A stretch of 64,000 bases of DNA from Rathayibacter agropyri (GCF_013249015.1 NZ_JABRPL010000001.1:606318-670317), one strand, 5' to 3'. Positions 1 to 7,708 are shown, numbered from the stretch's first letter. Translations and numbers: made by a program. Notes: generated from the letters alone by a model not told the origin.

Positions 1-36
1 GCGAGGACGGTCGCTGCGGAGCACACCCACAGACTA

Positions 37-52
37 TCGAACATATGTTCGA
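37..52. promoter_or_regulatory. LexA-binding SOS box
   Basis: The sequence TCGAACATATGTTCGA is a perfect 16-bp palindrome and fits the Gram-positive/actinobacterial SOS box (CGAAC, four bases, GTTCG). It lies at the extreme left edge, 60 bp beyond the stop codon of the small minus-strand gene. The regulated gene is therefore probably one reading leftward out of the window; a GTG-started minus-strand frame begins at about base 30. Only its first ten codons are visible, so its identity is unknown. Confidence 0.8.
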
Positions 53-112
53 ATGGTGACAGTGTGGAGACGAAGTTGGCGCTTCCCGGCGGCCGATCCG
101 GTGAACGCGAAG

Positions 113-223
113 CTAGTTGTCGCCCGACCAGGGAGCCTTGGTCATGGCGATCAGTGCCGCGGTCCCGGAGACGATGCCGACACCGGCGATGGCGGCTACG
201 ACGAGCCAGAGCACGAGTTCCAT
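113..223 (-). CDS. 36-residue single-span membrane protein
   Basis: This short frame encodes 36 residues. It begins MELVLWLVVAAIAGVG, which is one long hydrophobic helix, and ends with a polar tail KAPWSGDN. It starts 10 bases after the stop codon of the upstream glycosyltransferase on the same strand, so the two are probably cotranscribed. No convincing Shine-Dalgarno sequence is visible, and translation may depend on coupling. I do not recognise a family. The clean transmembrane segment and operon spacing argue for a real gene, but an ORF this short could occur by chance. Confidence 0.45.
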   Translation of the reverse strand: MELVLWLVVAAIAGVGIVSGTAALIAMTKAPWSGDN

Positions 224-232
224 GAAGGCAGT

Positions 233-1075
233 CTACCGAGCCCGCGTCACGCGGAGAGCGGCGATCCGGCGCCGACGTTCCTGGCGGCGGCGGCGCACCC
301 GGTGCGTCCAACGCTGCGTGGGCGAGCCGAGCCCAGGATGGCGGCCCAGCGTGTGCACGGCGCGGTCGAAGCGCCGAACCATGTCGGCAAGCGCACCGAA
401 GGGGCGCGCCGAGATGCCCACCTCAAGGTGGCGGTCGAACACGATCCTGTGCCGCAGGCCGAGGTGGACACTGATCTCGACGTCGTCGTGCACGTAGGCA
501 TCATGGCGGTGCACCTCGTCGGTGATCTCCTCCCATGCCGAACGCCGGACGGCACAGTTGGAGCCGAAGAGCGGCCAGTTCGCCAGCGCCGACCCCATCA
601 GCACGAAGTAGGCGTCCATGTAGACGAACCTGGCCAGGACTCGCGCGAGCGGTCCGAGTTCGTCGAAACGGCCGGGTCCGGTGACGGCACCCACCTCCGG
701 ATCGGCGAAGTGCGCGGCGACACGCGCCACCCAGTCCGGTCCTGGCCGGGAGTCTGCGTCCAACCGCGCCAGCACCTCTCCCCGGGCCTCATCGAAGCCG
801 TGCGCGGTGCTCGCGGGGATCCCCGCACCCCCGTGCCGCACCACCCGCGCTCCCGCCGCACTCGCGACGACCGCACTGTCGTCCGTGCTGCCGTCATCCA
901 CGACAACGACCTCGAACGGAGCGAGCGTCTGCTCACGGAGGAGAGCGAGCAGCTGCTCGAGATGGCGGGCGTCGTCCTTCACGGGGACGACGACCGAGAT
1001 ACGCCGGTAATCCATCCGCACAGTCAACGCGATCGGAGCCACTGGCGGCGACTGCGCCACGCTTCTGACCGACAT
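233..1075 (-). CDS. Family 2 glycosyltransferase
   Basis: A GT-A fold glycosyltransferase of about 260-280 residues. The N-terminal nucleotide-binding strand is RISVVVPVKDD, followed by FEVVVVDDGSTDDS, and the metal-binding DxD-type motif is LARLDADSRPG. The middle region GPGRFDELGPLARV and the basic C-terminus rich in Arg fit a soluble or peripherally membrane-bound enzyme; no transmembrane span is seen. The acceptor sugar or lipid cannot be told from sequence. The reading frame opens at 1075, but the fold starts only at the internal ATG at 1015 (MDYRRISVVV), which is a plausible alternative start. It is followed closely by the tiny membrane protein gene. Confidence 0.85.
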   Translation of the reverse strand: MSVRSVAQSPPVAPIALTVRMDYRRISVVVPVKDDARHLEQLLALLREQTLAPFEVVVVDDGSTDDSAVVASAAGARVVRHGGAGIPASTAHGFDEARGEVLARLDADSRPGPDWVARVAAHFADPEVGAVTGPGRFDELGPLARVLARFVYMDAYFVLMGSALANWPLFGSNCAVRRSAWEEITDEVHRHDAYVHDDVEISVHLGLRHRIVFDRHLEVGISARPFGALADMVRRFDRAVHTLGRHPGLGSPTQRWTHRVRRRRQERRRRIAALRVTRAR

Positions 1076-1173
1076 GCCTGACCCCTGACCCGGAAATGGC
1101 GTCCGCTCGCCCGGTATTCTCGAAGGAGTGCTCCGGCGGGCGGGGCGCCGGTTCCAGAATGTAGGTGACGCAC

Positions 1174-1791
1174 GTGTGGTTCCGGCGTCGGCGCAGATTC
1201 AAAATGCGACCCTACGACCCCGACGAGAATCCGTCGCCCGAGCCAGCCTCGGTCGAGGAGGCCGCCGAGGAGGGCCTGATGCTCGCCCAGTACGCGAGCC
1301 GGATGGCGGTGAAGAACCGGGTGCTGATGGACGGCCTCGCCGCCGACGTGCCCTTCGACGTGGCCAGGTACTCCGCCGCGGCCGCGGCCGAGCTCGACAA
1401 GCTCGCGCGGGAATCAGAGGCGGCAGCTGTACGCCTGCACGGGATCGCGGAGGACGTGACGTCGGTGGGCGGCCGCTCCGATCACGTGCACGACTACCGC
1501 TCGGCCGATGTGGACAACCTCGATCATCGCGAGCAGCTCTCGCTCCTTGTCGCCAACTCCCTGCGCGAGCGCGCCCGCGATAAGGAGTACCTCGCCCGCC
1601 TCGTTGACGACGCACGGCAGGACGCGTGGCGCGAACTCGCCGAGTCGATCGAGAAGAGGCTCGACAGCACCCCCCGGCTCGACCCGGACGACGAGGAGTA
1701 CCGCCGCGACCGATCGGTGCGGATGGCGCTCGTGGTCGTCGATGACCTCATGAAGCTGGCCCAGGAGCGCGGCGTCAGCCTCGAGGACTGA
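1174..1791 (+). CDS. Conserved actinobacterial protein, function unknown
   Basis: A soluble, highly charged protein of 205 residues with an Arg-rich start (WFRRRRRF) and a helical, coiled-coil-prone middle (ELDKLARESEAAA and later RERARDKEYLARLVDDARQDAWREL). It ends VRMALVVVDDLMKLAQERGVSLED. The GTG at 1174 is preferred because AGGTGA lies five bases upstream; an in-frame GTG at 1165 has no such signal. Proteins like this appear to be common in Microbacteriaceae but I know no assigned function. It is transcribed divergently from the glycosyltransferase and convergently with the LON-domain gene. Confidence 0.75.
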   Translation: MWFRRRRRFKMRPYDPDENPSPEPASVEEAAEEGLMLAQYASRMAVKNRVLMDGLAADVPFDVARYSAAAAAELDKLARESEAAAVRLHGIAEDVTSVGGRSDHVHDYRSADVDNLDHREQLSLLVANSLRERARDKEYLARLVDDARQDAWRELAESIEKRLDSTPRLDPDDEEYRRDRSVRMALVVVDDLMKLAQERGVSLED

Positions 1792-1812
1792 GCATCAGGC
1801 CCAGCGTGCGCA

Positions 1813-2424
1813 TCAGGCCCAACCTGCGCGGAACGACTCCGTCGCCTCGGCGGAGTGCGCACGCACCGACTCCAGCAGCTCCTCCATCGAGGTGCTGCGG
1901 AGAAATGCCAGCCGATCGAGCTCATTCACCGGCGCGACGCCGGCCAGCTGCCACGCGTGCGCGACGGGGTCATCGGCCAGCTCGACGACGGCTCCGTAGC
2001 GCTGCTCGACGAACTCGCTCGCGACGGCAAGCGCCGTGCGGACCGCCGACTCCGCTGCACGGAGTGCAGGCGCGTGCCCGTCGTCCCAGTCGAGGTCCGG
2101 CAGCAGACGCACCTCGGCGCGCGGATAGGGGTCGTCCTCGTACCAGCGCACGACCTCGAACCGCTCCGCGCCGACGGAGTCGAGAGTAACGAACGCCTCG
2201 GCGCCGTCGATGTTGAGGATGCGAGCGCGCGCGCCGACCGCGAAACGCTGGTCGCCGCCGCCCACCTCCTGGCCGCGCTCGATGAGCACGACGCCGAAGG
2301 CGAGAGTCTCGTCCTCGAGCACGTCGCCCAGCATCCGCAGGTACCGCGGCTCGAACAGCCGGAGCGGGAGCGGCATGTGCGGCAGAAGCACCGAGCCGAG
2401 CGGGAACATGGGGAGATCAGGCAC
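1813..2424 (-). CDS. LON substrate-binding-domain protein
   Basis: A stand-alone LON N-terminal (PUA-like) domain protein without protease or AAA domains. Typical signatures are the start LPMFPLGSVLLPH, then LPLRLFEPRYLRML and FGVVLIERGQEVGG. The C-terminal half is helical (LAFLRSTSMEELLESV). About 203 residues matches the family. The GTG at 2424 (MPDLPMFPLG) is chosen because homologous proteins begin just before this motif, although the frame is open back to 2532; no strong ribosome site decides it. The family's biochemical role is unresolved; binding of protein substrates is assumed by analogy with Lon. It faces the acyltransferase gene divergently. Confidence 0.85.
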   Translation of the reverse strand: MPDLPMFPLGSVLLPHMPLPLRLFEPRYLRMLGDVLEDETLAFGVVLIERGQEVGGGDQRFAVGARARILNIDGAEAFVTLDSVGAERFEVVRWYEDDPYPRAEVRLLPDLDWDDGHAPALRAAESAVRTALAVASEFVEQRYGAVVELADDPVAHAWQLAGVAPVNELDRLAFLRSTSMEELLESVRAHSAEATESFRAGWA

Positions 2425-2575
2425 GGATTCAGGCAACCACGTCGCGGCGTGGGAGGCCAGTACGGGCGCGGGGGGCTTCGGACGTGCTAGCGGTCTGCCG
2501 CGGTACTCGACGCACCCCTTTACGTGTTCCACGCCCGCGAGAGGCCGAATCGCGAGGGCATGCTACCGTCCACAA

Positions 2576-3733
2576 GTGGCAAACCCGGAACTGTCAACCG
2601 CCTTGCGCGCAAGCCTACCCGATCGCCTTCGCTCGCTCGACGGGCTCCGCGGTATCGCGGCCCTCGTCGTTCTCGTGCACCACGCGCTCTTAACAGTTCC
2701 CGCCCTCGCTGACGTCTACTTTGACGGTGCGCCCGAGCCGGAGACCGGATCCTTCGCTTGGTGGATGACCTACACGCCGCTGCACCTGTTCTGGATGGGA
2801 ACAGAGGCGGTCTCGCTGTTCTTCGTCCTCTCCGGATTGGTTCTCGTCCTGCAGGTTGTCCGCTCACCGAAGTTCTCGTGGCGAGCCTATTACCCGTCCA
2901 GACTCGTTCGGTTGCACGGGCCGATCGCAGCAGCCGTTGTCCTCGGTGCCCTTCTCACCGTGTTCGTCCAGCGCTACGACGACCCCGACTTCAGCCGCTG
3001 GGTGAACGTTGTCGGCGACAGGTACGACGCGAAAGGCTTCATTAAGGACATCGTCGTCGTCTTCGGAATTTCCGGCGTCATCATCCCGCTCTGGTCCCTG
3101 CAGTGGGAGATAATCTTCTCGCTCGCGCTTCCTGCTTATGTCTGGATCGCAACCCGTGGTGCGCAGTGGGCGTGGTGGAAAATCGCCGCCTCGCTGCTAC
3201 TCATCCTCGCCGGCGCGCTTACCGACCAGGCCGCGCTCTGGAACCTGCCCGTCTTCGCGATCGGGGGAATCCTCGCCGCGCACTGGAGCGCTGTCTCCGC
3301 GGTCGCTGACCGGATTACGCGGCACCGGTGGGCCTGGCCCGCCATCGTCGCGGTCGCGGTCGTGCTTGCCTCGGTGCGGTGGGAAGCGATCCAGATCGGT
3401 GTAGATGAGGGGCTCGCACGCCGTGTCAATGTCATCGCAATCATCGGTCTTACTCTCCTCGTCCTCGCGGCAGCGTTCTGGCGGCCGATGGTTGGGCTCC
3501 TCGAGTCGCGATTCGCGCAGTGGGCTGGACGTGTGTCGTTCAGCCTTTACCTGGTGCACGAGCCCATCGTTGTCACGACCCGGTACCTGTTCGCGGACTG
3601 GTCGCCGTGGGCGTGCCTTGCGGTGTCGGTGCCGGTGTCTCTGCTGGTCGGGCACCTGTTCTTCAGCCTGGTCGAGAAGCGTTTCCACAACCTCTCGAAG
3701 AGCGTAGGCCGGCGGCTCGCGCCGCAGGCCTAA
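2576..3733 (+). CDS. Acyltransferase family 3 membrane protein
   Basis: A polytopic membrane enzyme of 385 residues with about ten hydrophobic spans. The N-terminal signature RSLDGLRGIAALVVLVHHA carries the conserved Arg and His-His characteristic of acyltransferase 3 (OafA/NodX type), which acylates cell-surface glycans. FFVLSGLVL and the C-terminal FSLYLVHEPIV are further family hallmarks. The substrate is unknown. The GTG at 2576 is the first start giving a normal N-terminus; the frame upstream runs antisense through the LON gene. It lies at the start of an accessory patch, so it may belong to variable surface decoration. Confidence is high for the family and low for the substrate. Confidence 0.85.
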   Translation: MANPELSTALRASLPDRLRSLDGLRGIAALVVLVHHALLTVPALADVYFDGAPEPETGSFAWWMTYTPLHLFWMGTEAVSLFFVLSGLVLVLQVVRSPKFSWRAYYPSRLVRLHGPIAAAVVLGALLTVFVQRYDDPDFSRWVNVVGDRYDAKGFIKDIVVVFGISGVIIPLWSLQWEIIFSLALPAYVWIATRGAQWAWWKIAASLLLILAGALTDQAALWNLPVFAIGGILAAHWSAVSAVADRITRHRWAWPAIVAVAVVLASVRWEAIQIGVDEGLARRVNVIAIIGLTLLVLAAAFWRPMVGLLESRFAQWAGRVSFSLYLVHEPIVVTTRYLFADWSPWACLAVSVPVSLLVGHLFFSLVEKRFHNLSKSVGRRLAPQA

Positions 3734-3761
3734 GACGTCTCGGCGGACGCTACAGCGGCGA

Positions 3762-4370
3762 GCAGCACGGTGCCCGGCAGCTCGGAACTTCGATCGGCAC
3801 ATCGAAAAGGCCGTTGGTCGAGGCCCGTCCCCCGAGGACTCATCTCTGCCGGTGTGGGCGCTGGAGTTCGACGCGAAGGCCATCCGCCTCGACGCGGCCA
3901 CGCAGTACGCGAACGCTGTTCACGCGATGGCGTTCGACCTCACCCACGACGTCAACGAACTAGTGCGTTCCGCGCAGTCAGGAGATAAGCGATGCCGAAG
4001 AGGAGACGGGCGCCGCTAATGGGGTGGCATCCCTCGGTGCCGATGCAAAGCAGCTGCTAGCGGAGCAGCCGGATCGGGTTCCGAACCCGACAGGACTGTT
4101 CTCCGCCGGCTCCGGCTACCGAGAGGCCGGCATTGCGCCCGGATCTATCTGGAAGAAGGACTCGTCGTTCTTCCGCTGGTTACCCTCTCCGAGTGGGGCG
4201 GTGGCACGTCCTACGACTACGGCGGACCCGGCCCGATCATCCGGCACCAGCAGCAGGCGAGCAGGACGTACGGAAACGGTGGCATCTCGCTCACAAACGT
4301 GCAGGTGCTCGAATCAGATTTGACCAACACGGCCCACGATCAGCGCCGAGACGACATCGTGCAGCACTAG
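3762..4370 (+). pseudogene. Frameshifted remnant of an unidentified gene
   Basis: No single frame is intact, but three successive frames give coherent, actinobacterial-looking protein. From 3777 one frame reads LEFDAKAIRLDAATQYANAV; near 3980 the sense passes to another frame (SDAEEETGAANGVASLGADA, then GYREAGIAPGSIWKKDSSFF); near 4180 it passes to a third (SEWGGGTSYDYGGPGPIIR, ending DDIVQH and a stop at 4370). No start codon is seen in the first frame. I do not recognise the family. Two frameshifts and loss of the start indicate a decayed gene directly after the acyltransferase. It could instead be two short genes; sequencing error is less likely with two separate shifts. Confidence 0.35.
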
Positions 4371-4673
4371 TCGCGACCACCACATGACTATGTTCCGACG
4401 GTGCGAGCACACCGCCGGCTCCCGACTCCCCTCCTTCGCGAAGCTTGTGAGGACTTTCTTGTGGCGAGTCTTGTGAAACGAGTCGTCCAAGCGGCAACCT
4501 TGCCGCTTCGCGGCTCGACTTCGACCCACACAACGAAAAAGACGATTCCCGCAGACGGCAAGACTGGTCAAGGAGGACGGATGGAGACGGACGAGGGAGC
4601 GATGCCCGAGAGTAGTCCCACAGGTTCCGACCGCGACGACTGAGAAGGATAACTAGATCGGGTCGCTAGCGAG
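4371..4673. other. Non-coding gap with a perfect inverted repeat
   Basis: No supportable gene is visible here; the short frames have neither family resemblance nor ribosome sites. The one notable element is an inverted repeat at 4489-4508, AAGCGGCAA and TTGCCGCTT separated by CC. It has no T-run after it and an over-tight loop, so it is not a standard terminator. Confidence 0.4.
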
Positions 4674-5144
4674 TCAGACGACGGCAGACGCCGCCACTCG
4701 CCGTGCTGGGTTACCTGCCCAGGCTTCTCCGGCGGGCACGTCCGCGAGCACGACCGCATTAGCGCCAATCACTGCATCGTCGCCTACCCTCAGGATGTGG
4801 CCCGAGCGGAACAGGACGACGGCACCCGCTCCGATGACGACCCGGTCGCCGATGATGATGCCTCCGCCGGGCTTAGACACGCTAGAGGGCAGGTGCACAT
4901 CCGAGCGACCGAGCGTCACTCCCTGGTAGAGCTTCACGTCGTCGCCGAACTCGACGGCAGGGTGAACGACGAGACCGACAGCCCCGTGCGCGAGACGAAG
5001 CCGCTGGCCGCGTACGACGCCAGCAGGGAATTCGACGCCAAGCAGTTTGAGCGCGCGGAAGGCCAAGGGCCGGAGCGGCCCGGCGAGGGCTTCAACACAG
5101 CGCTCCGGCAGATTGCGGTCAGAAGGCATGCAGAAATCGTACAC
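4674..5144 (-). CDS. Serine O-acetyltransferase-like hexapeptide protein
   Basis: A 156-residue left-handed beta-helix acyltransferase. Hexapeptide repeats run through GVEFPAGVVRGQRLRLAHG, VKLYQGVTLGRSDV and GGIIIGDRVVIGAGAVVL to DDAVIGANAVVLADVPAGEA. The AGNPAR terminus is shared by serine and sugar acetyltransferases. The histidine of the LAHGAVGLVVHP region is in the position of the CysE catalytic histidine. It lacks the CysE N-terminal helical domain, so it resembles the short serine acetyltransferase-like enzymes of surface polysaccharide loci rather than cysteine biosynthesis. A second start at 5129 (MPSDRN) is possible. It lies inside the accessory patch between the pseudogene and the duplicated tRNA. 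Confidence 0.75.
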   Translation of the reverse strand: MYDFCMPSDRNLPERCVEALAGPLRPLAFRALKLLGVEFPAGVVRGQRLRLAHGAVGLVVHPAVEFGDDVKLYQGVTLGRSDVHLPSSVSKPGGGIIIGDRVVIGAGAVVLFRSGHILRVGDDAVIGANAVVLADVPAGEAWAGNPARRVAASAVV

Positions 5145-5368
5145 GGTTGCACAAAATCGCGAGAGTATCCGTCGTCGCGTGCAGGAGCTCCTCGCGAGGC
5201 GCGGCAGCGGTCATGCTCAACCCGGAAAAGGGTCGGGGCCTACACGACTTCGAGGGTGCGCGACCTCGCCAACAACCGCACGATCGCGCGTGGAGCGCCG
5301 ACTTCCTTCTTCTGCCCCACGTCTGAAACCGCGAAGCCCCGACTGGCCGCCCGATTGGGCAGTTCCCG

Positions 5369-5442
5369 CAGGGCGTACGGGACTTGAACCCGCGACCGAC
5401 GGATTATGAGTCCGCTGCTCTAACCAGCTGAGCTAACGCCCC
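5369..5442 (-). tRNA. tRNA with CAT anticodon (Ile2 or Met), left copy
   Basis: The cloverleaf reads from GGGGCGTTAGCTCAGCTGG through the anticodon loop CTCATAA to the T-arm and ACGCCC. The body (GGTTAGAGCAG, GGTTCAAGTCC) resembles the lysidine-modified tRNA-Ile2(CAU) of bacteria more than elongator tRNA-Met, but the two cannot be separated by sequence alone. Compared with the copy at 7619 it has a G-T instead of an A-T pair closing the T-stem and a G instead of A discriminator base. These changes suggest it is the relaxed, possibly non-functional copy. No CCA is encoded. Confidence 0.75.
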
Positions 5443-5443
5443 G

Positions 5444-5603
5444 CGATGCGGAGGGAGGCGCGCTTCATCTCCTCGAACGCCTCGGGCGCGAGCGTGAGTG
5501 CCGTCGTCAGACGCTCGGCCAGGGCCTCGGCGCTGCCGGGCTCGAAGAGGTAGCCGTTCTCGCCGTCGTGCACGAGGTGCGGGAGGGCCATCGCGTCGGC
5601 GGC
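5444..5603 (-). pseudogene. Copied fragment of the family 4 glycosyltransferase
   Basis: These 160 bases match 7819-7978, inside the C-terminal part of the glycosyltransferase gene, with a single mismatch. The fragment encodes the region around the conserved VHDGENGYLFEPGSAEAL segment and has neither start nor stop. It directly follows the left tRNA copy. Relative to the intact arrangement, about 123 bases between tRNA and gene are missing, with a short CG microhomology at the joint. It is a non-coding duplication, not an independent gene. Confidence 0.85.
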
Positions 5604-5705
5604 AGGCCCCCGAGGACATCAGGGCAAATCAGCACATCTCGTGCTCCGACCGGGTGCGACTACGAGCGCTATCACGGATCAGAGGGTCTGCTCTACCCTC
5701 ACAGC

Positions 5706-6038
5706 ATGTCGCAGACGGGGATCTCGAACGCCATCCAGGTAGCAGCAGTCGTCGCAGCGGTGATCGCGTCGATCATCGCGCTTGTCATCTCGTACCTTGA
5801 CAGACGCAACGCCAGACGCATCGCGGACGCGGACCGAGCAACAGCTGCGCGACAGGCGCGGCTTCAAATCGAGTTGGACGCTGCGACAAGACTTCTTACC
5901 AATATGACCAGAGGCGGCTCGCCGTCAACGCGATCCTTCGAGACATGGATCAGGTATCCACGATGCGCGTGCACCGTAGACGCACGGCTGCCAGCTGAGG
6001 ACCCCGCATCCGGCGTTCCGCTACTGTGTATCGCATGA
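5706..6038 (+). CDS. Small single-span membrane protein of the island
   Basis: A 110-residue protein. A transmembrane helix (VAAVVAAVIASIIALVISYL) near the N-terminus is followed by a basic, helical cytoplasmic stretch (DRRNARRIADADRATAARQA) and LQIELDAATRLLTNMTRGGS. This architecture is common among uncharacterised actinobacterial island proteins. The C-terminal 40 residues after GGS, including CAC and a Cys-Ile-Ala end, look less natural. A +1 frame through the same bases reads DQRRLAVNAILRDMDQV, so a frameshift near 5905 is possible. Its stop overlaps the next start as ATGA, indicating translational coupling. Function unknown. Confidence 0.5.
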   Translation: MSQTGISNAIQVAAVVAAVIASIIALVISYLDRRNARRIADADRATAARQARLQIELDAATRLLTNMTRGGSPSTRSFETWIRYPRCACTVDARLPAEDPASGVPLLCIA

Positions 6039-6331
6039 CCTTTTCGGAAGCGTTCGAACTCTCGCCCGAATGGCTATCTCCTTACGCGATAACCATCCTT
6101 TTAGTCGCCCTCCTACTTGCCGTTCTACCCTACGTAATCGCTTTCTATATCATTCGCGGGGCAGTCCTCAGCGCCCTGAGAAAGTTCGCGAATACGGAGC
6201 CGCCGCGGGAGACGCCCGATCAGATTATGAACCGCAAGCTGATTGACGACGAGCGCAAACCGGACGAGGCACCCTGGTGGGAAGACCGGGAACCAAAGTG
6301 GAAGCGGGACCTACGCCATCCCAAGGACTAG
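6035..6331 (+). CDS. Small membrane protein, function unknown
   Basis: A 98-residue protein with one strong hydrophobic segment (YAITILLVALLLAVLPYVIA, continuing to FYII) and a long polar, acidic-basic C-terminal tail rich in Glu, Asp, Lys and Trp (APWWEDREPKWKRDL). The ATG overlaps the previous stop codon by ATGA, so the pair is probably cotranslated. The frame is open upstream to a GTG at 6026, but the overlap supports 6035. No family is recognised. Cargo of the tRNA-associated island. Confidence 0.55.
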   Translation: MTFSEAFELSPEWLSPYAITILLVALLLAVLPYVIAFYIIRGAVLSALRKFANTEPPRETPDQIMNRKLIDDERKPDEAPWWEDREPKWKRDLRHPKD

Positions 6332-6412
6332 AGGTCACGGCATATAGCGCGAGTTCGGATTGCGGGACAGAAATGCGGGACATCGTTATCCAGGAGGGGG
6401 ACGGATCACCGC

Positions 6413-6796
6413 ATGGGATTCTTTGAACGACGACGCCTAGGGGATGATCGGCCGCGAGGCTCTTGGCCACAGATCGGAAACGTGCACAGAAACGGCGAAC
6501 GGCAGGTCGGCATCGAATCTGGGCCTGTTGACCCGTTTTACGCAGCCGGCACGCCCCCCGTGCAACGTCTGTATCACTCGACCGTGTCGCCTGCGATCGC
6601 TGGCGTGCGCATCGATGACGCTCTCGACGTGTCGTTCGACGGGGTGAAGCATTGGTGGGCGTATCTGGACGGTGAACGTCTAGGCCGGCTGACGTGGAGT
6701 GTGAGCGATGGGCCTCGTATCGCTGAGCAGGATCCCGGGTTTACATATCCGCCCGACAAAGTCGTCAACTGCGGCGGATTCGTCTACCCGAGGTAG
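6413..6796 (+). CDS. Hypothetical island protein
   Basis: A soluble protein of 127 residues with no recognised domain. It contains VQRLYHSTVSPAIAGVRIDD and DGVKHWWAYLDGERLGRLTW, which look like a compact beta-rich fold, and ends VNCGGFVYPR. A strong ribosome site (AGGAGGGGGA) precedes the ATG, which supports a genuine start. It lies 82 bp after the small membrane gene on the same strand and upstream of the integrase remnant, so it may share their promoter. Function unknown. Confidence 0.55.
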   Translation: MGFFERRRLGDDRPRGSWPQIGNVHRNGERQVGIESGPVDPFYAAGTPPVQRLYHSTVSPAIAGVRIDDALDVSFDGVKHWWAYLDGERLGRLTWSVSDGPRIAEQDPGFTYPPDKVVNCGGFVYPR

Positions 6797-6853
6797 CTCG
6801 CCGGCCATCGGCGTTCGGGCAAACGGAAACGCAGCAGCCCTACTGCTTCCTGC

Positions 6854-7621
6854 GTGCGAAAGGAGAGCACGCCATCCGCTGAACACGTCTGTCAGCGGAC
6901 GTTCACGGGTCAGGCGGGAAGGGTGACCGCGACGTCGCCGAGATGTGGTTCAACTCTCGGCAGGAGATTGGCGGCTCGACGCGCCGACGGTACCGCACGG
7001 AGCTTGACCGGTACGTCCTGCCGAAGTTCGGGGACCGGACGATCAACTCGATCAGCGAGCAGATGGTCGAGGAGTGGGTGGTCGAACTGCGCGAAGGGTG
7101 CCCCCCACGAGTTCAAGATCGAGCGGCGGCAGGCAGCGCTCGTCGCGCCGACAATCGTCCACGGTGGATCACCGACGCTACGAGTCGATGTCCGGGGCAC
7201 GTTTACGGAGGACGAAGAGGGGAACAGGGTAGAGACTCGCACGAAGAGCCGGAAGACGCGCATCGTCCCGATCCCCCGGTTCGTCACCGACAAACTCGAG
7301 CCGCTGACGGTCGGGAAGGCCGGCGCCGACTACCTGTTCCGTACGTCGACTGGCACCGCGCTACACGATCACAACTGGCGCTACCGCGTATTCGGGAAGG
7401 CTGTTGAAGGTGCCGGTCTCGGTGGTCTCGGTCTCACTCCCCATTCGAGGAGACACACCGCGGCGAGCATGGCGATCACCGCCGGCGCTGACGTGCTCCT
7501 CGTGGCCAGGATGCTCGGCCACGCGAACCCGTCGATCACACTGAGCCTCTACAGCCACCTATAGCCGGACCGGATGGCCGTGGACCCGCGTAATCTCGCG
7601 GACCTAGGGCCGTTTTTGTAG
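6854..7621 (+). pseudogene. Degenerate tyrosine recombinase (phage-type integrase)
   Basis: Pieces of an integrase are present in order but in different frames. An N-terminal AP2-like stub reads CQRTFTGQAGRVT. The core-binding domain starts at 6943 (STRRRYRTELDRYVLPKFGD). The catalytic domain lies in another frame from about 7105: TKSRKTRIVPIP, then LTPHSRRHTAAS (the HxxR box), LGHANPSITLSLYSHL with the nucleophilic Tyr. The region with the first catalytic Arg is missing. An in-frame TAG at 7562-7564 interrupts the last helix, after which the frame continues PDRMAVDPRNLADL to a stop inside the tRNA. A ribosome site (AAAGGAG) precedes the N-terminal stub but no matching ATG remains. It must be inactive. 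Confidence 0.85.
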
Positions 7622-7692
7622 GGCGTACGGGACTTGAACCCGTGACCGACGGATTATGAGTCCGCTGCTCTAACCAGCTGAGCTAACGCCCC
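7619..7692 (-). tRNA. tRNA with CAT anticodon (Ile2 or Met), right copy
   Basis: This copy has the same sequence as the one at 5369 but with a fully paired T-stem (ACGGG with CCCGT) and an A discriminator base, so it is probably the functional gene. The anticodon is CAT. The acceptor stem pairs GGGGCGT with ACGCCCT, apart from a G-U closing pair. As with the left copy, the body is closer to tRNA-Ile2 than to elongator tRNA-Met. No CCA is encoded. The integrase remnant ends inside its 3' end. Confidence 0.85.
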
Positions 7693-7708
7693 GCGGCGCC
7701 CGAGGCCG

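Larger units (their letters stand above)
5369..7692. mobile_element. tRNA-flanked integrated remnant with broken integrase
   Basis: Two copies of the same tRNA gene, in the same orientation, bound about 2.2 kb carrying three small cargo genes and a tyrosine integrase remnant. The integrase frame ends inside the tRNA 3' end. This is the layout of an integrative element that inserted at a tRNA gene and has since decayed. The left repeat is longer than a usual attachment core: it includes the complete tRNA plus 160 bp of the adjacent glycosyltransferase gene. Confidence 0.6.

Noticed and set aside
53-1081. Long plus-strand reading frame over the left end
   Set aside because: It is antisense to the family 2 glycosyltransferase and its translation has no domain; GC-rich DNA gives such shadows.
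4489-4508. Inverted repeat as a terminator
   Set aside because: Two-base loop and no T-run; kept only as a note in the gap.
4314-4571. 85-residue minus-strand ORF
   Set aside because: No ribosome site, no family resemblance and atypical composition.
5125-5368. Short plus-strand frame beginning MQKSYTVAQNRES
   Set aside because: Looks helical for 25 residues, but then becomes random and overlaps the acetyltransferase start; not supportable as a gene.
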